A stretch of DNA of 64,000 nucleotides from Rhizobium vallis (lineage in GTDB: Bacteria; Pseudomonadota; Alphaproteobacteria; Rhizobiales; Rhizobiaceae). The position numbers were made by a program, and so were the translations under genes. Positions 1 to 7,654 of the stretch are shown here, piece by piece. The stretch lies in NCBI RefSeq assembly GCF_003985155.1, contig NZ_ML133701.1:1-64000 (forward strand), in the 5' to 3' direction. Below the pieces are notes generated by a model. That model was given only the letters and a program-made list of their open reading frames with translations, made no database searches and had not been told where the DNA came from. How positions within the stretch are numbered: position 1 is the stretch's first letter; every line of letters begins with the position of its first letter.

Positions 1-204
1 GAGCACCGGGCAAAGCTGCACTCGACGAATCCAATTGAGCGTCTCAACGGCGAAATCAAGCGACGCACCGAGGTCGTCGGCATCTTTCCGAACGACGAAG
101 CCATCGTCCGTCTCGTCGGCGCACTGCTGCTCGAACAGAATGACGAATGGGCCGTTCAACGCGCCAAGTATATGACGCTTGAGACCATGGCCCAAATGAG
201 ATGA
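1..204 (+). CDS. IS256-family transposase, C-terminal end (cut by window edge)
   Basis: An open frame runs from base 1 to a TGA at 202-204 and encodes the last 67 residues of a DDE transposase. The segment STNPIERLNGEIKRRTEVVG and the following VGIFPND match the conserved C-terminal part of IS256-family (Mutator-like) transposases, just after the catalytic Glu. The start lies outside the window, so I cannot say whether the element is intact. About 80 to 100 bases after the stop there is a GC-rich stretch (around 286-308) that could be the terminal inverted repeat, but without the other end this is only a guess. Confidence 0.85.
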   Translation, partial: EHRAKLHSTNPIERLNGEIKRRTEVVGIFPNDEAIVRLVGALLLEQNDEWAVQRAKYMTLETMAQMR

Positions 205-687
205 GCCCCAAATCAGCCTGCCCCGCTGTGGCACGCTGATATCCCCTTCCGACCCATGTCGGGAAAGCACGGCCATCAGCCGCGACCTACACCACCTCCC
301 GGGACACGATCGTATCACCTTGTATTCCGGACTAAACTTATGCCGACAGCGTTGCGATAGAGGGCATTCGGAACCAGCATGCGGCTATTCCGGAAGGTCG
401 GCACTCGCATGACGTCATCTGACCGACATCGTGGGGTTATTCGACAAAAATTGCGAAATGTCCTTGATCCAGTTTCCGCTGTTAGATCTAGTTGTCGCCG
501 GCAGTCCTTCTCCTTCTCTATCATATTTGCTGGAGCGTGCCGCAAGTCCGACAAGAGCTGCGCCTAGGCCAACAGCTCTGTGCTGTCATTGACGGGTTAG
601 GAACACGTCAATGATCAACGAGGCTGGAGCCTTATACCCGGTGTTCCTGCCTCAAATGTAAGGGCATGACGAGTGCCGCCCTTTCCT
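205..687. other. Non-coding stretch between the IS256 end and the SDR gene
   Basis: No convincing gene is present. The short frames here lack a ribosome binding site and recognisable sequence. Two foldbacks occur near the end: a perfect 9-bp inverted repeat at 586-594 / 606-614, and an 8-bp repeat at 599-606 / 641-648. Their arms overlap, so only one can form at a time. They lie downstream of the SDR gene on the minus strand and could serve as its terminator, although neither has a clear T tract. Confidence 0.4.
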
Positions 688-1455
688 TCACTTGACCAGG
701 TGGTTTCCGATCGAGGAGCCGCCATCGACCGTCAGAATGCTACCGGTCGCGAACCTCGAACGATCGGACGCAAGAAAAAGCATTGCTTCAGCAATCTCTT
801 CAGCTGTCCCCATCCGATCCATGACGGCACGGGCGTTGAAATCGCTGCGAAGCTTCGCGGGGTCCTTCGCTTCGGCGAAGATTTTCGTGAAGTAAGGAGA
901 GTCGATTGTCCCTGGAGCGACCGCGTTGACACGAATTCCCTCTTTCGCATGATCCATGGCCATCGCGCGCGTCAGCGAAGATATTGCTCCTTTCGATGCT
1001 ACGTAGGCAGTCCTGTCCGCGATTGCTGAGGTTGCGGTGTAGGAAGTCGTATTGATGATCGAACCTCCGCCGTTCCGTCGCATAACAGGAATGACGTACT
1101 TTGAGCAAAGGAAGATCCCTTTGACGTTTACGGACATAATCCGGTCCCAAGTTTCTTCAGGAATGGTCACCACATTCCCCGTCGTTCCGAACCCGGCATT
1201 ATTGACGAGCACGTCGACCCGGCCCCACTTTGCGGTCGTCTTCTCAACCATGCTTTCCGCGTCCTTGGCGGACGAGACGTCGACGCGAACACCGAAAGCC
1301 TTCGAGCCGATCTCGTTCGCCACACGAACCGCGGCGTCTTCATTGACATCAGCAACAACCACATAGGCGCCGTTCTTTGCGAAAAGCTCGGCTGTCGCAC
1401 GACCAATGCCGCTGCCGCCCCCTGTGACGATACAAACTCTTTGATTCAAATCCAT
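688..1455 (-). CDS. SDR-family NAD(P)-dependent oxidoreductase
   Basis: A 255-aa classical short-chain dehydrogenase. The cofactor motif TGGGSGIG is near residue 11, NNAG is near residue 88, and the catalytic YVASK is near residue 153. The ATG at 1455 was chosen because GAGGAG lies about 8 bases upstream; the longer frame to 1512 would run into the inverted-repeat operator. Classical SDRs oxidise alcohols or reduce ketones. The gene is divergent from the flavin reductase operon, and the intergenic region carries a double operator shared with the rest of the catabolic island, so it is probably co-regulated. The substrate is unknown. Confidence 0.9.
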   Translation of the reverse strand: MDLNQRVCIVTGGGSGIGRATAELFAKNGAYVVVADVNEDAAVRVANEIGSKAFGVRVDVSSAKDAESMVEKTTAKWGRVDVLVNNAGFGTTGNVVTIPEETWDRIMSVNVKGIFLCSKYVIPVMRRNGGGSIINTTSYTATSAIADRTAYVASKGAISSLTRAMAMDHAKEGIRVNAVAPGTIDSPYFTKIFAEAKDPAKLRSDFNARAVMDRMGTAEEIAEAMLFLASDRSRFATGSILTVDGGSSIGNHLVK

Positions 1456-1496
1456 CGACCATCTCCTCATTTTTGGGTGCCTTAGAAGACATTTTA

Positions 1497-1542
1497 GCAG
1501 ACAATCTGTCAATTGTGAAAATCCAGTTGACAGATTGTCTGC
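1497..1542. promoter_or_regulatory. Double operator between the SDR and flavin reductase genes
   Basis: A perfect 16-bp inverted repeat (1497-1512 and 1527-1542, 14-bp spacer). The unit read outward in both directions is TTGACAGATTGTCTGC. TTGACA matches a -35 hexamer, so each arm would cover the promoter of one divergent gene. Near-identical 16-mers occur upstream of three other transcription units in this island (10330, 11319, 11399), with a weaker one at 7078. The core resembles the ATTGTCnGA half-site of GntR/FCD-type regulators. That the protein is a repressor is an inference from the -35 overlap. Confidence 0.75.
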
Positions 1543-1589
1543 TGATCTGTTTATCTAGGCTCGATCGAATTTGGCCGTGGGAGGACAAT

Positions 1590-2099
1590 ATGGCCGATAC
1601 CAGCACTGAGGCGCAGTTGACTTTTAAGGCAGCTATGCGTCGGTTCACATCAACCATCTGCTTGATCACGACCGAACTCAACGGGGTCCGTCATGGCATG
1701 GCCGCCACCGCGGTCCAGTCGGTTACCGCGGACCCACCAACTGTTCTTGTCTGCATCAACCAATCGGCTTCGGTGAATCAGCCTTTGAAGATCTCCGGGA
1801 AGTTCGCCGTGAACATGCTGCATCTTTCACATGCCGATCTTGTGCCGCTGTTCAGTGGGCAATTGAAGGGTGAAGAGCGCTTTCATTACGGCGAGTGGCT
1901 GTCTCTCGACGGCATGCCGGTCCTGTCCGATGCGCAGGCGGCGTTTGTCTGCAAGCTAAAAGATGTCGTTCACGTTGGAACGCATGATGTTGTGCTCGGA
2001 GAAGTGCTCGAAGCACGGTTCATCGAGTCAATCGCGCCGCTTCTCTACGAAAACGGTCAACTCGTCAGGTCGTCGTCCATCAGTGGATCGGCCGCATAG
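1590..2099 (+). CDS. Flavin reductase domain protein (RutF/HpaC-like)
   Basis: A 169-aa protein with the flavin-reductase fold seen in HpaC, RutF and related small components of two-component monooxygenases. The family segment GMAATAVQSVTADPPTVLVC is near residues 36-55, followed by the typical region around KFAVNML. It would reduce FMN or FAD with NAD(P)H and pass the reduced flavin to a monooxygenase, most likely the LLM enzyme two genes downstream. The ATG at 1590 has GGGAGGAC upstream. It is the first gene of an operon of about six genes transcribed from the double operator. Confidence 0.9.
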   Translation: MADTSTEAQLTFKAAMRRFTSTICLITTELNGVRHGMAATAVQSVTADPPTVLVCINQSASVNQPLKISGKFAVNMLHLSHADLVPLFSGQLKGEERFHYGEWLSLDGMPVLSDAQAAFVCKLKDVVHVGTHDVVLGEVLEARFIESIAPLLYENGQLVRSSSISGSAA

Positions 2100-2162
2100 T
2101 AGGTGGCTTTAACCACCAATCACATCACTCATCGAAAGCCCAAGGGCGGCAAGGAGAAAAGC

Positions 2163-2579
2163 GTGAGCAATATGGCACCCGCAAGAGAAATTCATGGACG
2201 TGAAGTCACAGAGCGCTTTGAGCGCGGACTAAAGACCCGGCGCGAAGTCTTGGGGGGGGGCTATGTTGATGCGTCGGTCAGCAAAGCCACCGACTTCAAT
2301 TGGCCGATGCAAACCCTCGTCACAGAATACTGCTGGGACGCGATTTGGAATCGGCCGGGCCTGGAGCGCAAGCAGCGCAGCATCCTCAATCTCGGGATGA
2401 TTTCGGCCCTCAATCGTCCGCATGAGCTGAAACTGCATGTTCGCGGAGCAATCAACAACGGTCTTACCAAAGAGGAAATTCGGGAGGTTTTCCTCCAGGT
2501 TTCGATTTACTGCGGTGTTCCTGCGGCCATCGACAGCTTCCGCGTGGCAGCGGAAGTTTTCGACGAGATGGGCATCTAG
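2163..2579 (+). CDS. Carboxymuconolactone decarboxylase family protein (PcaC-like)
   Basis: A 138-aa AhpD/CMD-fold protein. The segment ELKLHVRGAINNGLTKEEI is typical of PcaC-like members, and YCGVPAAIDSF follows. I chose the GTG at 2163 because AAGGAG lies 7 to 8 bases upstream; an ATG at 2172 is an alternative. PcaC itself decarboxylates 4-carboxymuconolactone, but many relatives in catabolic operons act on other ring-cleavage lactones or have unknown roles. Its place between a flavin reductase and a flavin monooxygenase suggests work on an oxygenation product. An unusual run of eight or nine Gs lies near 2252 inside the gene and is a possible slippage or sequencing-error site. Confidence 0.85.
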   Translation: MSNMAPAREIHGREVTERFERGLKTRREVLGGGYVDASVSKATDFNWPMQTLVTEYCWDAIWNRPGLERKQRSILNLGMISALNRPHELKLHVRGAINNGLTKEEIREVFLQVSIYCGVPAAIDSFRVAAEVFDEMGI

Positions 2580-2639
2580 TTATTCAACGCATTTGAGTGG
2601 GCTGAGCATCATCCGTTGCCAGCCCGAGGAGGGACTACA

Positions 2640-3761
2640 GTGACCGCACAAGACGATTTCCGCGCTGCCGGAAACCCAATGTTCAATGATAACAAGCTCA
2701 AGCTCGGCGTATTTGGCACGAATTGCTCGAATGCATGCGCGATTACGCTCGCTGAGACAACGTTCGAACCTACCTTCGACCACAACGTCGAGATTGCAAA
2801 GAAGCTTGAGGCAGCCGGTTGGGAATGCATGGTGCCGATTGCACGCTGGCGTGGTTTTGGCGGTCCTTCAAACTTCAATGGCGTGAACATGGATACGTTC
2901 ACCTGGGCGGCCGCTCTCGCGGCGGTCACCACGAAGCTCCAGTTCTTCTCAACGACTCACATTCCGACGCTAAACCCGATTGTTGCAACCAAGATGGCGA
3001 CAACAATCGATCACATCTCGAAGGGTCGATACGGCCTCAATCTCGTTACCGGCTGGTTCACTCCCGAAATGGAAATGTTCGGAGTTCCTATGATGGAGCA
3101 CGACACCCGCTATGAATACGCCACTGAATGGATGGATATCGTCGAGACGCTCTGGAAACGCAATGGCGTTACCTTCGAAGGCGAGTTCCTCAAAGTCAAA
3201 GACGCCTTCAGTGAACCCAAACCCTACAACAAGGCGGGTCGCCCGCTCCTGATCTGCGCCGGCGCCTCGGGCAAGGGACTGCATTTCACCGCCAAGTTCT
3301 GCGACTTCAACTTCGGCTTCATGCAAGACATGGAATCCGGCGCTGCCTGGGTCAAAAAGGTGAAGGACCTGGCGCGTACTGAATATAACCGTGATCTTGG
3401 CACATTCACAGCTTGCCCCGTTATCGTTCGCGAAACGGAGAAGGAAGCAAAGGAATACTACGACTACTACGTCAACCAGAAGGGTGACTGGGAGGCATGC
3501 GAGAACATCTGTGAAGTTCTGCAGGTGCAATCTCAAAACCATTCTGCCGAAATGTATCAAAAATTCAAGGAACGCTTCGTCGCTGGCTGGGGTGGATACC
3601 CGATCGTCGGCAATCCAGAACAAGTCGCCGACAAGCTCGTGGATCTCAGCAATACAGGCGTCAACGGCGCCTTGCTGACAATGGTCGATTACAACGAGGA
3701 ACTTCCCTTCTTTAACGACCGTGTCATGCCGCTGCTCAAGCAAGCCGGTCTGCGCAACTGA
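2640..3761 (+). CDS. LLM-class flavin-dependent monooxygenase (RutA/SfnG-like)
   Basis: A 373-aa bacterial-luciferase-like monooxygenase using FMNH2 and O2. The segments WRGFGG (near residue 73), TIDHISKGRYGLNLVTGW (near 121-138) and DFNFGF (near 222) follow the pattern of the RutA (uracil-opening) and SfnG (dimethylsulfone) branch. The GTG at 2640 is preceded by GAGGAGGG; the upstream in-frame ATG would lie ahead of this site. Reduced flavin probably comes from the RutF-like protein upstream or the SsuE-like reductase at 7120. The substrate cannot be read from sequence. None of the other rut genes is present, so uracil is unlikely. Confidence 0.88.
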   Translation: MTAQDDFRAAGNPMFNDNKLKLGVFGTNCSNACAITLAETTFEPTFDHNVEIAKKLEAAGWECMVPIARWRGFGGPSNFNGVNMDTFTWAAALAAVTTKLQFFSTTHIPTLNPIVATKMATTIDHISKGRYGLNLVTGWFTPEMEMFGVPMMEHDTRYEYATEWMDIVETLWKRNGVTFEGEFLKVKDAFSEPKPYNKAGRPLLICAGASGKGLHFTAKFCDFNFGFMQDMESGAAWVKKVKDLARTEYNRDLGTFTACPVIVRETEKEAKEYYDYYVNQKGDWEACENICEVLQVQSQNHSAEMYQKFKERFVAGWGGYPIVGNPEQVADKLVDLSNTGVNGALLTMVDYNEELPFFNDRVMPLLKQAGLRN

Positions 3762-3770
3762 ACCAGTCCT

Positions 3771-3818
3771 CGGGACGGCGATTGCCGTCCCGACACGAAC
3801 TCTGCCAGATTCTGGCAG
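3771..3818 (+). other. Tandem hairpins between monooxygenase and binding-protein genes
   Basis: Two perfect stem-loops in a row: a 9-bp stem with loop GATT (3771-3792) and a 7-bp stem with loop ATT (3802-3818). There is no T tract. Hairpins in this position, ahead of the gene for an abundant binding protein, usually act as partial terminators or mRNA-end stabilisers that set different expression levels within an operon. That role is inferred. Confidence 0.5.
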
Positions 3819-3884
3819 GATTTTCGCGGCTGGCGGCCAAAGGGGCCGGCGGTTGAGCGGAACCACAAGGGGAGGAGGCCCTGA

Positions 3885-5054
3885 ATGCTGAAGAAAATCG
3901 TTGCAGCGCTTTTTACGCTGTCGAGCCTTTATCACATGAACGGCGTGGCGAAGGCTGACGGCCTCGATTCGTTGCCGCCGGACCAAAAGGCGCTTTACGA
4001 GAATATCGATCCCGCCATTCCGCTCGGGGGGACGGTGTACAAAGATTTTGTTCCAAAACGTCCACCGCCGTGGAAAATTGGTTATGCATCCACATATGCC
4101 GGTAATACCTGGCGCGCGAACATCCTGGACGAATTCACCAACGTATTGCTTCCGAGATATAAGGAAGCAGGCCTAGTCTCCGATCTAATCGTCACGCAGT
4201 CTGACCTCAAAGACGCTGTCCAAATCCAGCAGATGCGGCAGATGGTTGACGACGGTGTTGATGCGATCGTCATTTGCTGCTCGAACATTACCGCACTTAA
4301 CAAGACCATAGAGTATGCTCATTCGAAAGGCGTGCCAGTCTTCTCAGTCTCGGGCTATGTCACATCACCCTACGCAATCAATGCCACAGAGAATAACACC
4401 GACGGTGGCTACAAGGCTGCTGAATGGCTTGCCAAGGAAATCGGTGAAAAAGGCAACGTCCTGATGGTATCGGGCATCCCCGGTTTCGCATCATCGGACA
4501 GCTTCGACATCGGCGCGAAGAACGCGTTCGATAAATTCCCCGGTATCAAAATTGTAGGCACGATAGCTGGCAAATGGACCGACCAGGTCGCCCAGGTTGA
4601 GGTTCAGAAGTTTCTTGCCACCAATCTTGCTGAGGTTAATGGCATTCTCGTTCAGTCCGCTTCAGAAAACGGTGTCGTGAACGCAGTACAGCAATCCGGC
4701 CGCGACATGATGCCTATCGTGCTCGGGGGTGAGGCTTCGGCAGCCTGCTACTGGCGTAAGAACCCTGATTTCATAAGCAAGAGCTTCCATTTCTGGCCGC
4801 CGCGGTCTGATGCCCGCCTTGTGTGGGACGTCATGATGCGAACGCTCGAAGGCCAGGGACCAAAGATCCAGTCGATTCTTCGTCCTGCGCTTCCTTACAC
4901 CATTGATGACGTGAAGGAAGTGCTGAAGGAAGATTGCGATCCCAATTCCACGGATTGGATCGAGCCGAAGAACAACGGCTGGTGGCCTGCAGACGTCGCT
5001 GCAAACTACTTCGAACGTCCTGAAGATCCGTTAGCTTGGCGGCCGAAGAAGTAA
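3885..5054 (+). CDS. Sugar-type ABC transporter substrate-binding protein
   Basis: A 389-aa periplasmic binding protein of the ribose/galactose (Peripla_BP_4) group. A signal peptide with Lys-Lys near the start and a hydrophobic core leads to a probable cleavage after VAKA. The domain begins around PWKIGYASTYAGNTWR and has the typical RbsB-like hinge segments. The start ATG has GGGAGGAGG upstream. No permease or ATPase follows it, so it probably serves the transporter encoded at 12672-16159, which also has its own binding protein. Its stop codon overlaps an ATG at 5054. Confidence 0.88.
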   Translation: MLKKIVAALFTLSSLYHMNGVAKADGLDSLPPDQKALYENIDPAIPLGGTVYKDFVPKRPPPWKIGYASTYAGNTWRANILDEFTNVLLPRYKEAGLVSDLIVTQSDLKDAVQIQQMRQMVDDGVDAIVICCSNITALNKTIEYAHSKGVPVFSVSGYVTSPYAINATENNTDGGYKAAEWLAKEIGEKGNVLMVSGIPGFASSDSFDIGAKNAFDKFPGIKIVGTIAGKWTDQVAQVEVQKFLATNLAEVNGILVQSASENGVVNAVQQSGRDMMPIVLGGEASAACYWRKNPDFISKSFHFWPPRSDARLVWDVMMRTLEGQGPKIQSILRPALPYTIDDVKEVLKEDCDPNSTDWIEPKNNGWWPADVAANYFERPEDPLAWRPKK

Positions 5055-5083
5055 TGAATGTTCTCCGGAAGGAGACCTCCCAG

Positions 5084-5118
5084 CCTCCCGCGTCGGTTTC
5101 TATAATCGGCGCGGGAGG
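5084..5118 (+). terminator. Stem-loop ahead of the aminotransferase gene
   Basis: A perfect 9-bp GC-rich inverted repeat (CCTCCCGCG at 5084-5092, CGCGGGAGG at 5110-5118) with a 17-base loop and no T tract. It lies between the binding-protein stop and the likely aminotransferase start. It may attenuate transcription or mark the junction where the aminotransferase gene was joined to the operon. Confidence 0.4.
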
Positions 5119-5143
5119 TATCTGCGATTTGATTGGAAATAGT

Positions 5144-6349
5144 GTGCTGGACTTTCACAGAATTCAACGTTTGCCGCCTTATGTTTTCGAACAGGTCAAC
5201 CGTTTGAAAGCAAGCGCGCGAGCGGGCGGCGCCGATATCATTGATCTCGGCATGGGAAACCCCGACCTTCCCACTCCTCAGTCGATCGTCGACAAGCTGT
5301 GCGAGGTCGTGCAGGATCCGCGCACCCACCGCTATTCCTCCTCCAAGGGCATTCCGGGGCTGCGCCGTGCCCAGGCCGCCTATTATGCCCGCCGTTTCGG
5401 TGTCAAGCTCAACCCGGATACCCAGGTGGTCGCCACCTTGGGCTCCAAGGAAGGCTTCGCCAACATGGCGCAGGCGATCACCGCGCCCGGCGACGTGATC
5501 CTCTGCCCGAACCCGACCTATCCGATCCACGCCTTCGGTTTCCTGATGGCGGGCGGCGTGATCCGCTCGATGTCGGTTGAGCCGGATGAGAGCTTTTTCC
5601 CGCCGCTGGAGCGGGCGGTCCGGCATTCGATCCCGAAGCCGTTGGCGCTGATCCTCAACTATCCGTCGAACCCGACGGCCCTCGTCGCGACGCTCGATTT
5701 CTATAAGGACGTCGTCGCCTTCGCCAAGAAGCATGACATCATCGTGCTTTCCGACCTTGCCTATTCCGAGATCTACTTCGACGGCGCTCCGCCGCCATCG
5801 GTTCTCGAAGTGCCGGGTGCAATGGATGTGACCGTCGAATTCACCTCGATGTCGAAGACCTTTTCCATGCCCGGCTGGCGCATGGGCTTTGCCGTCGGCA
5901 ACGAGCGGCTGATCGCGGCGCTCACCCGCGTCAAGTCCTATCTCGACTACGGCGCCTTCACGCCGATCCAGGTGGCCGCGACCCATGCGCTGAACGGCGA
6001 CGGTTCCGACATTGCGGAGGTTCGCAACGTCTACAAGCGTCGCCGCGACGTCATGGTCGAAAGCTTCGGGAAGGCCGGCTTCGACGTGCCGCCGCCGGCT
6101 GCCACCATGTTCGCCTGGGCAAAGATCCCGGAAAAGTTCCGTCATCTCGGTTCGCTGGAGTTTTCCAAGCTGCTGGTCGAGAAGGCCGACGTCGCCGTTG
6201 CACCGGGTATCGGCTTCGGCGAAATGGGCGACGACTACGTCCGTCTGGCGCTCGTCGAGAACGAACACCGCATCCGCCAGGCTGCGCGCAACATCAAACG
6301 CTGGCTTAGCGGCGACGAGAAATTTGAAATCAACGTAATGAATCAGTGA
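5144..6349 (+). CDS. alaC: PLP-dependent class I/II aminotransferase, AlaC-like
   Basis: About 401 aa, fold-type I aminotransferase closely resembling the AlaC-type alanine aminotransferase I know from rhizobial chromosomes. Seen are the N-terminal RRLPPYVFEQVN-like segment, NYPSNPTA, the PLP lysine in SMSKTFSMPGWRMGF and the C-terminal VRLALVENEHRI. The frame extends upstream to an ATG at 5054 that overlaps the previous stop, but family similarity only begins near VLDFHRIQRLPPYVF, so a GTG at 5144 is the likelier start. Codon use is strongly GC-rich and smoother than that of the neighbours, which suggests a later insertion of a chromosomal-type copy. Within the pathway it could remove or add an amino group, with pyruvate/alanine as partner. 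Confidence 0.85.
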   Translation: MLDFHRIQRLPPYVFEQVNRLKASARAGGADIIDLGMGNPDLPTPQSIVDKLCEVVQDPRTHRYSSSKGIPGLRRAQAAYYARRFGVKLNPDTQVVATLGSKEGFANMAQAITAPGDVILCPNPTYPIHAFGFLMAGGVIRSMSVEPDESFFPPLERAVRHSIPKPLALILNYPSNPTALVATLDFYKDVVAFAKKHDIIVLSDLAYSEIYFDGAPPPSVLEVPGAMDVTVEFTSMSKTFSMPGWRMGFAVGNERLIAALTRVKSYLDYGAFTPIQVAATHALNGDGSDIAEVRNVYKRRRDVMVESFGKAGFDVPPPAATMFAWAKIPEKFRHLGSLEFSKLLVEKADVAVAPGIGFGEMGDDYVRLALVENEHRIRQAARNIKRWLSGDEKFEINVMNQ

Positions 6350-6360
6350 AAGGATACCCG

Positions 6361-6759
6361 ATGCCAATCTTCGGATCATGCCAATGCAAAGCGGTAACGT
6401 ACCAGGTTCAGGAAATTGATGGACCCATGTGGAATTGCTTCTGTCAAACATGCCGGAAGTCACACGCCGCTGATCACAATACCGCTGCGAAGGTGAAAAG
6501 CGAGCACTTCAAGATCCTTACAGGCCAAGATACGCTTCATAGCTTCGAATCGACGCCTGGAAAGCTGCGGTGGTTTTGTTCGGTATGTGGCTCGCACGTT
6601 TATGCGGAGCGGCCGGCCAGCCCGGAGCTCAAAGTCGTTAGAGCCGGCACGTTCGATACCGATCCTGGAAGTGTGCCGATGTCAAACGTGTGGGTATCGC
6701 ATGCGGAACCTTGGCTCGCCCATGATCCATCGAAGGCAAGCTCACCAGAGTTCCCGTAA
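6361..6759 (+). CDS. GFA (CENP-V) family zinc protein
   Basis: A 132-aa protein of the glutathione-dependent formaldehyde-activating enzyme (Gfa/CENP-V) fold. The zinc ligands are present as SCQCK (near residue 6), CFCQTC (near residue 27) and CSVCGSH (near residue 73). The ATG at 6361 has AAAGGA upstream; an in-frame ATG at 6346 overlaps the previous stop but lacks a site. Most family members have no proven reaction, so a formaldehyde role is only possible. It is the last gene of the operon that begins at 1590. Confidence 0.85.
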   Translation: MPIFGSCQCKAVTYQVQEIDGPMWNCFCQTCRKSHAADHNTAAKVKSEHFKILTGQDTLHSFESTPGKLRWFCSVCGSHVYAERPASPELKVVRAGTFDTDPGSVPMSNVWVSHAEPWLAHDPSKASSPEFP

Positions 6760-7077
6760 GTGACCGGGATACTACCTGTCGTAACTGAGGTGGAGCCACG
6801 GCGACCGTATATCAAGCGGCAACGCCTCATTCCGTGTCCAGGAGGTTCTAACGCAAACGTGCTGGGTCGGTAAAAGCGGCAGGGATTGCAGACAGTAGGT
6901 GCGCTTGCACGGCGAGCCCACCCATTGAGAGAATAAAGTCGTACGAGACAGAAGACTTCTGCGAAGCAATCCAGCCTTCGAGGTTGGGAAATTACGGGTT
7001 GTGAGGGCTCAGGACACCGCAGGACTATTTTTGCCCCCACGGGTCCTCAACGACCTCCATTGCGGTGTGAGTGAAAA
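6760..7077. other. Non-coding gap between the GFA and FMN reductase genes
   Basis: About 320 bases with no supported gene. The minus-strand frames here have no ribosome site or family resemblance. I see no repeat or terminator hairpin with a T tract. Confidence 0.4.
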
Positions 7078-7093
7078 TTGTAAGATTGTCTTA
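7078..7093 (+). promoter_or_regulatory. Weak copy of the island operator
   Basis: TTGTAAGATTGTCTTA keeps the TTG start and the GATTGTCT core of the element found at 1527 and 11399 but differs at four positions. It lies 27 bases ahead of the FMN reductase start. It may be a low-affinity site or a coincidence. Confidence 0.4.
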
Positions 7094-7119
7094 TGCGAGA
7101 ATGTTGGGAGTCCTGTGAC

Positions 7120-7638
7120 ATGAAAGTTGTTGTAATAACGGGGAATTTATCGCGCCCCTCGAAAACCCGGGCCGTAGCAGACTTCATGGTGGATCGGGTG
7201 CGCGCGTCCGGCAACGAAGCAAGCTGCTGGGACCTTGTCGACCTTCATCCGCACCTTGGGGCAACAGTGTTGCCCTCCAGCGCCGCTGAGATTGTTAAAG
7301 CGGCACTCAACGATATTTTGGCTAGTGACGTGCTAGTTGTTGGTAGTCCGGTCTACAAAGCATCTTACACTGGGTTGCTGAAGCATTTATTCGACCTTGT
7401 CGACATGAAAGCGCTTAAGGGCCGCTATGTGATCCCTTTTGCAACCGGTAAAGCATCGAGTCACAAGCCGCTCGTCGAAGCCTCGATGGAAGCCTTATTC
7501 GACTTTTTCGAAGCGCAAATACATAGCCGTTTCATTTTCGCTCTCGATGAAGATTTTCAGAACGATGCTCTTTCTGAGAACCTGCGCGCGCTTGTCGACA
7601 GAGAGCTCGATGCCGCGCGTCGCGCCGTCAGCCCATAA
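7120..7638 (+). CDS. NADPH-dependent FMN reductase (SsuE-like)
   Basis: A 172-aa flavodoxin-fold reductase of the SsuE/MsuE group. The N-terminal VVVITGNLSRPSKTR matches the phosphate-binding GxxxxxSxT loop, and VGSPVYKASYTGLLKHLFDL near residue 75 is the family's hallmark segment. It would make FMNH2 for a two-component monooxygenase, here the LLM enzyme at 2640. The ATG at 7120 was chosen over 7093 because the protein then starts MKVVVITG, as in the family, with GGGAG upstream. Together with ribBA 17 bases downstream it forms a flavin-supply pair. Confidence 0.88.
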   Translation: MKVVVITGNLSRPSKTRAVADFMVDRVRASGNEASCWDLVDLHPHLGATVLPSSAAEIVKAALNDILASDVLVVGSPVYKASYTGLLKHLFDLVDMKALKGRYVIPFATGKASSHKPLVEASMEALFDFFEAQIHSRFIFALDEDFQNDALSENLRALVDRELDAARRAVSP

Positions 7639-7654
7639 TAAGGAGGAGGATTCC

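Noticed and set aside
2640..3761. Reading the monooxygenase operon as a pyrimidine (rut) pathway
   Set aside because: The LLM and flavin reductase resemble RutA and RutF, but no rutB, rutC, rutD, rutE or rutG homologue is present and the neighbours differ.
2970..3986. 338-aa open frame on the minus strand
   Set aside because: Antisense to the LLM monooxygenase and crosses into the next gene; composition is shadow-like.
5006..6463. 485-aa open frame on the minus strand
   Set aside because: It is antisense to the AlaC-like gene, whose motifs are clear; the frame is open only because of the strong GC bias at third positions.
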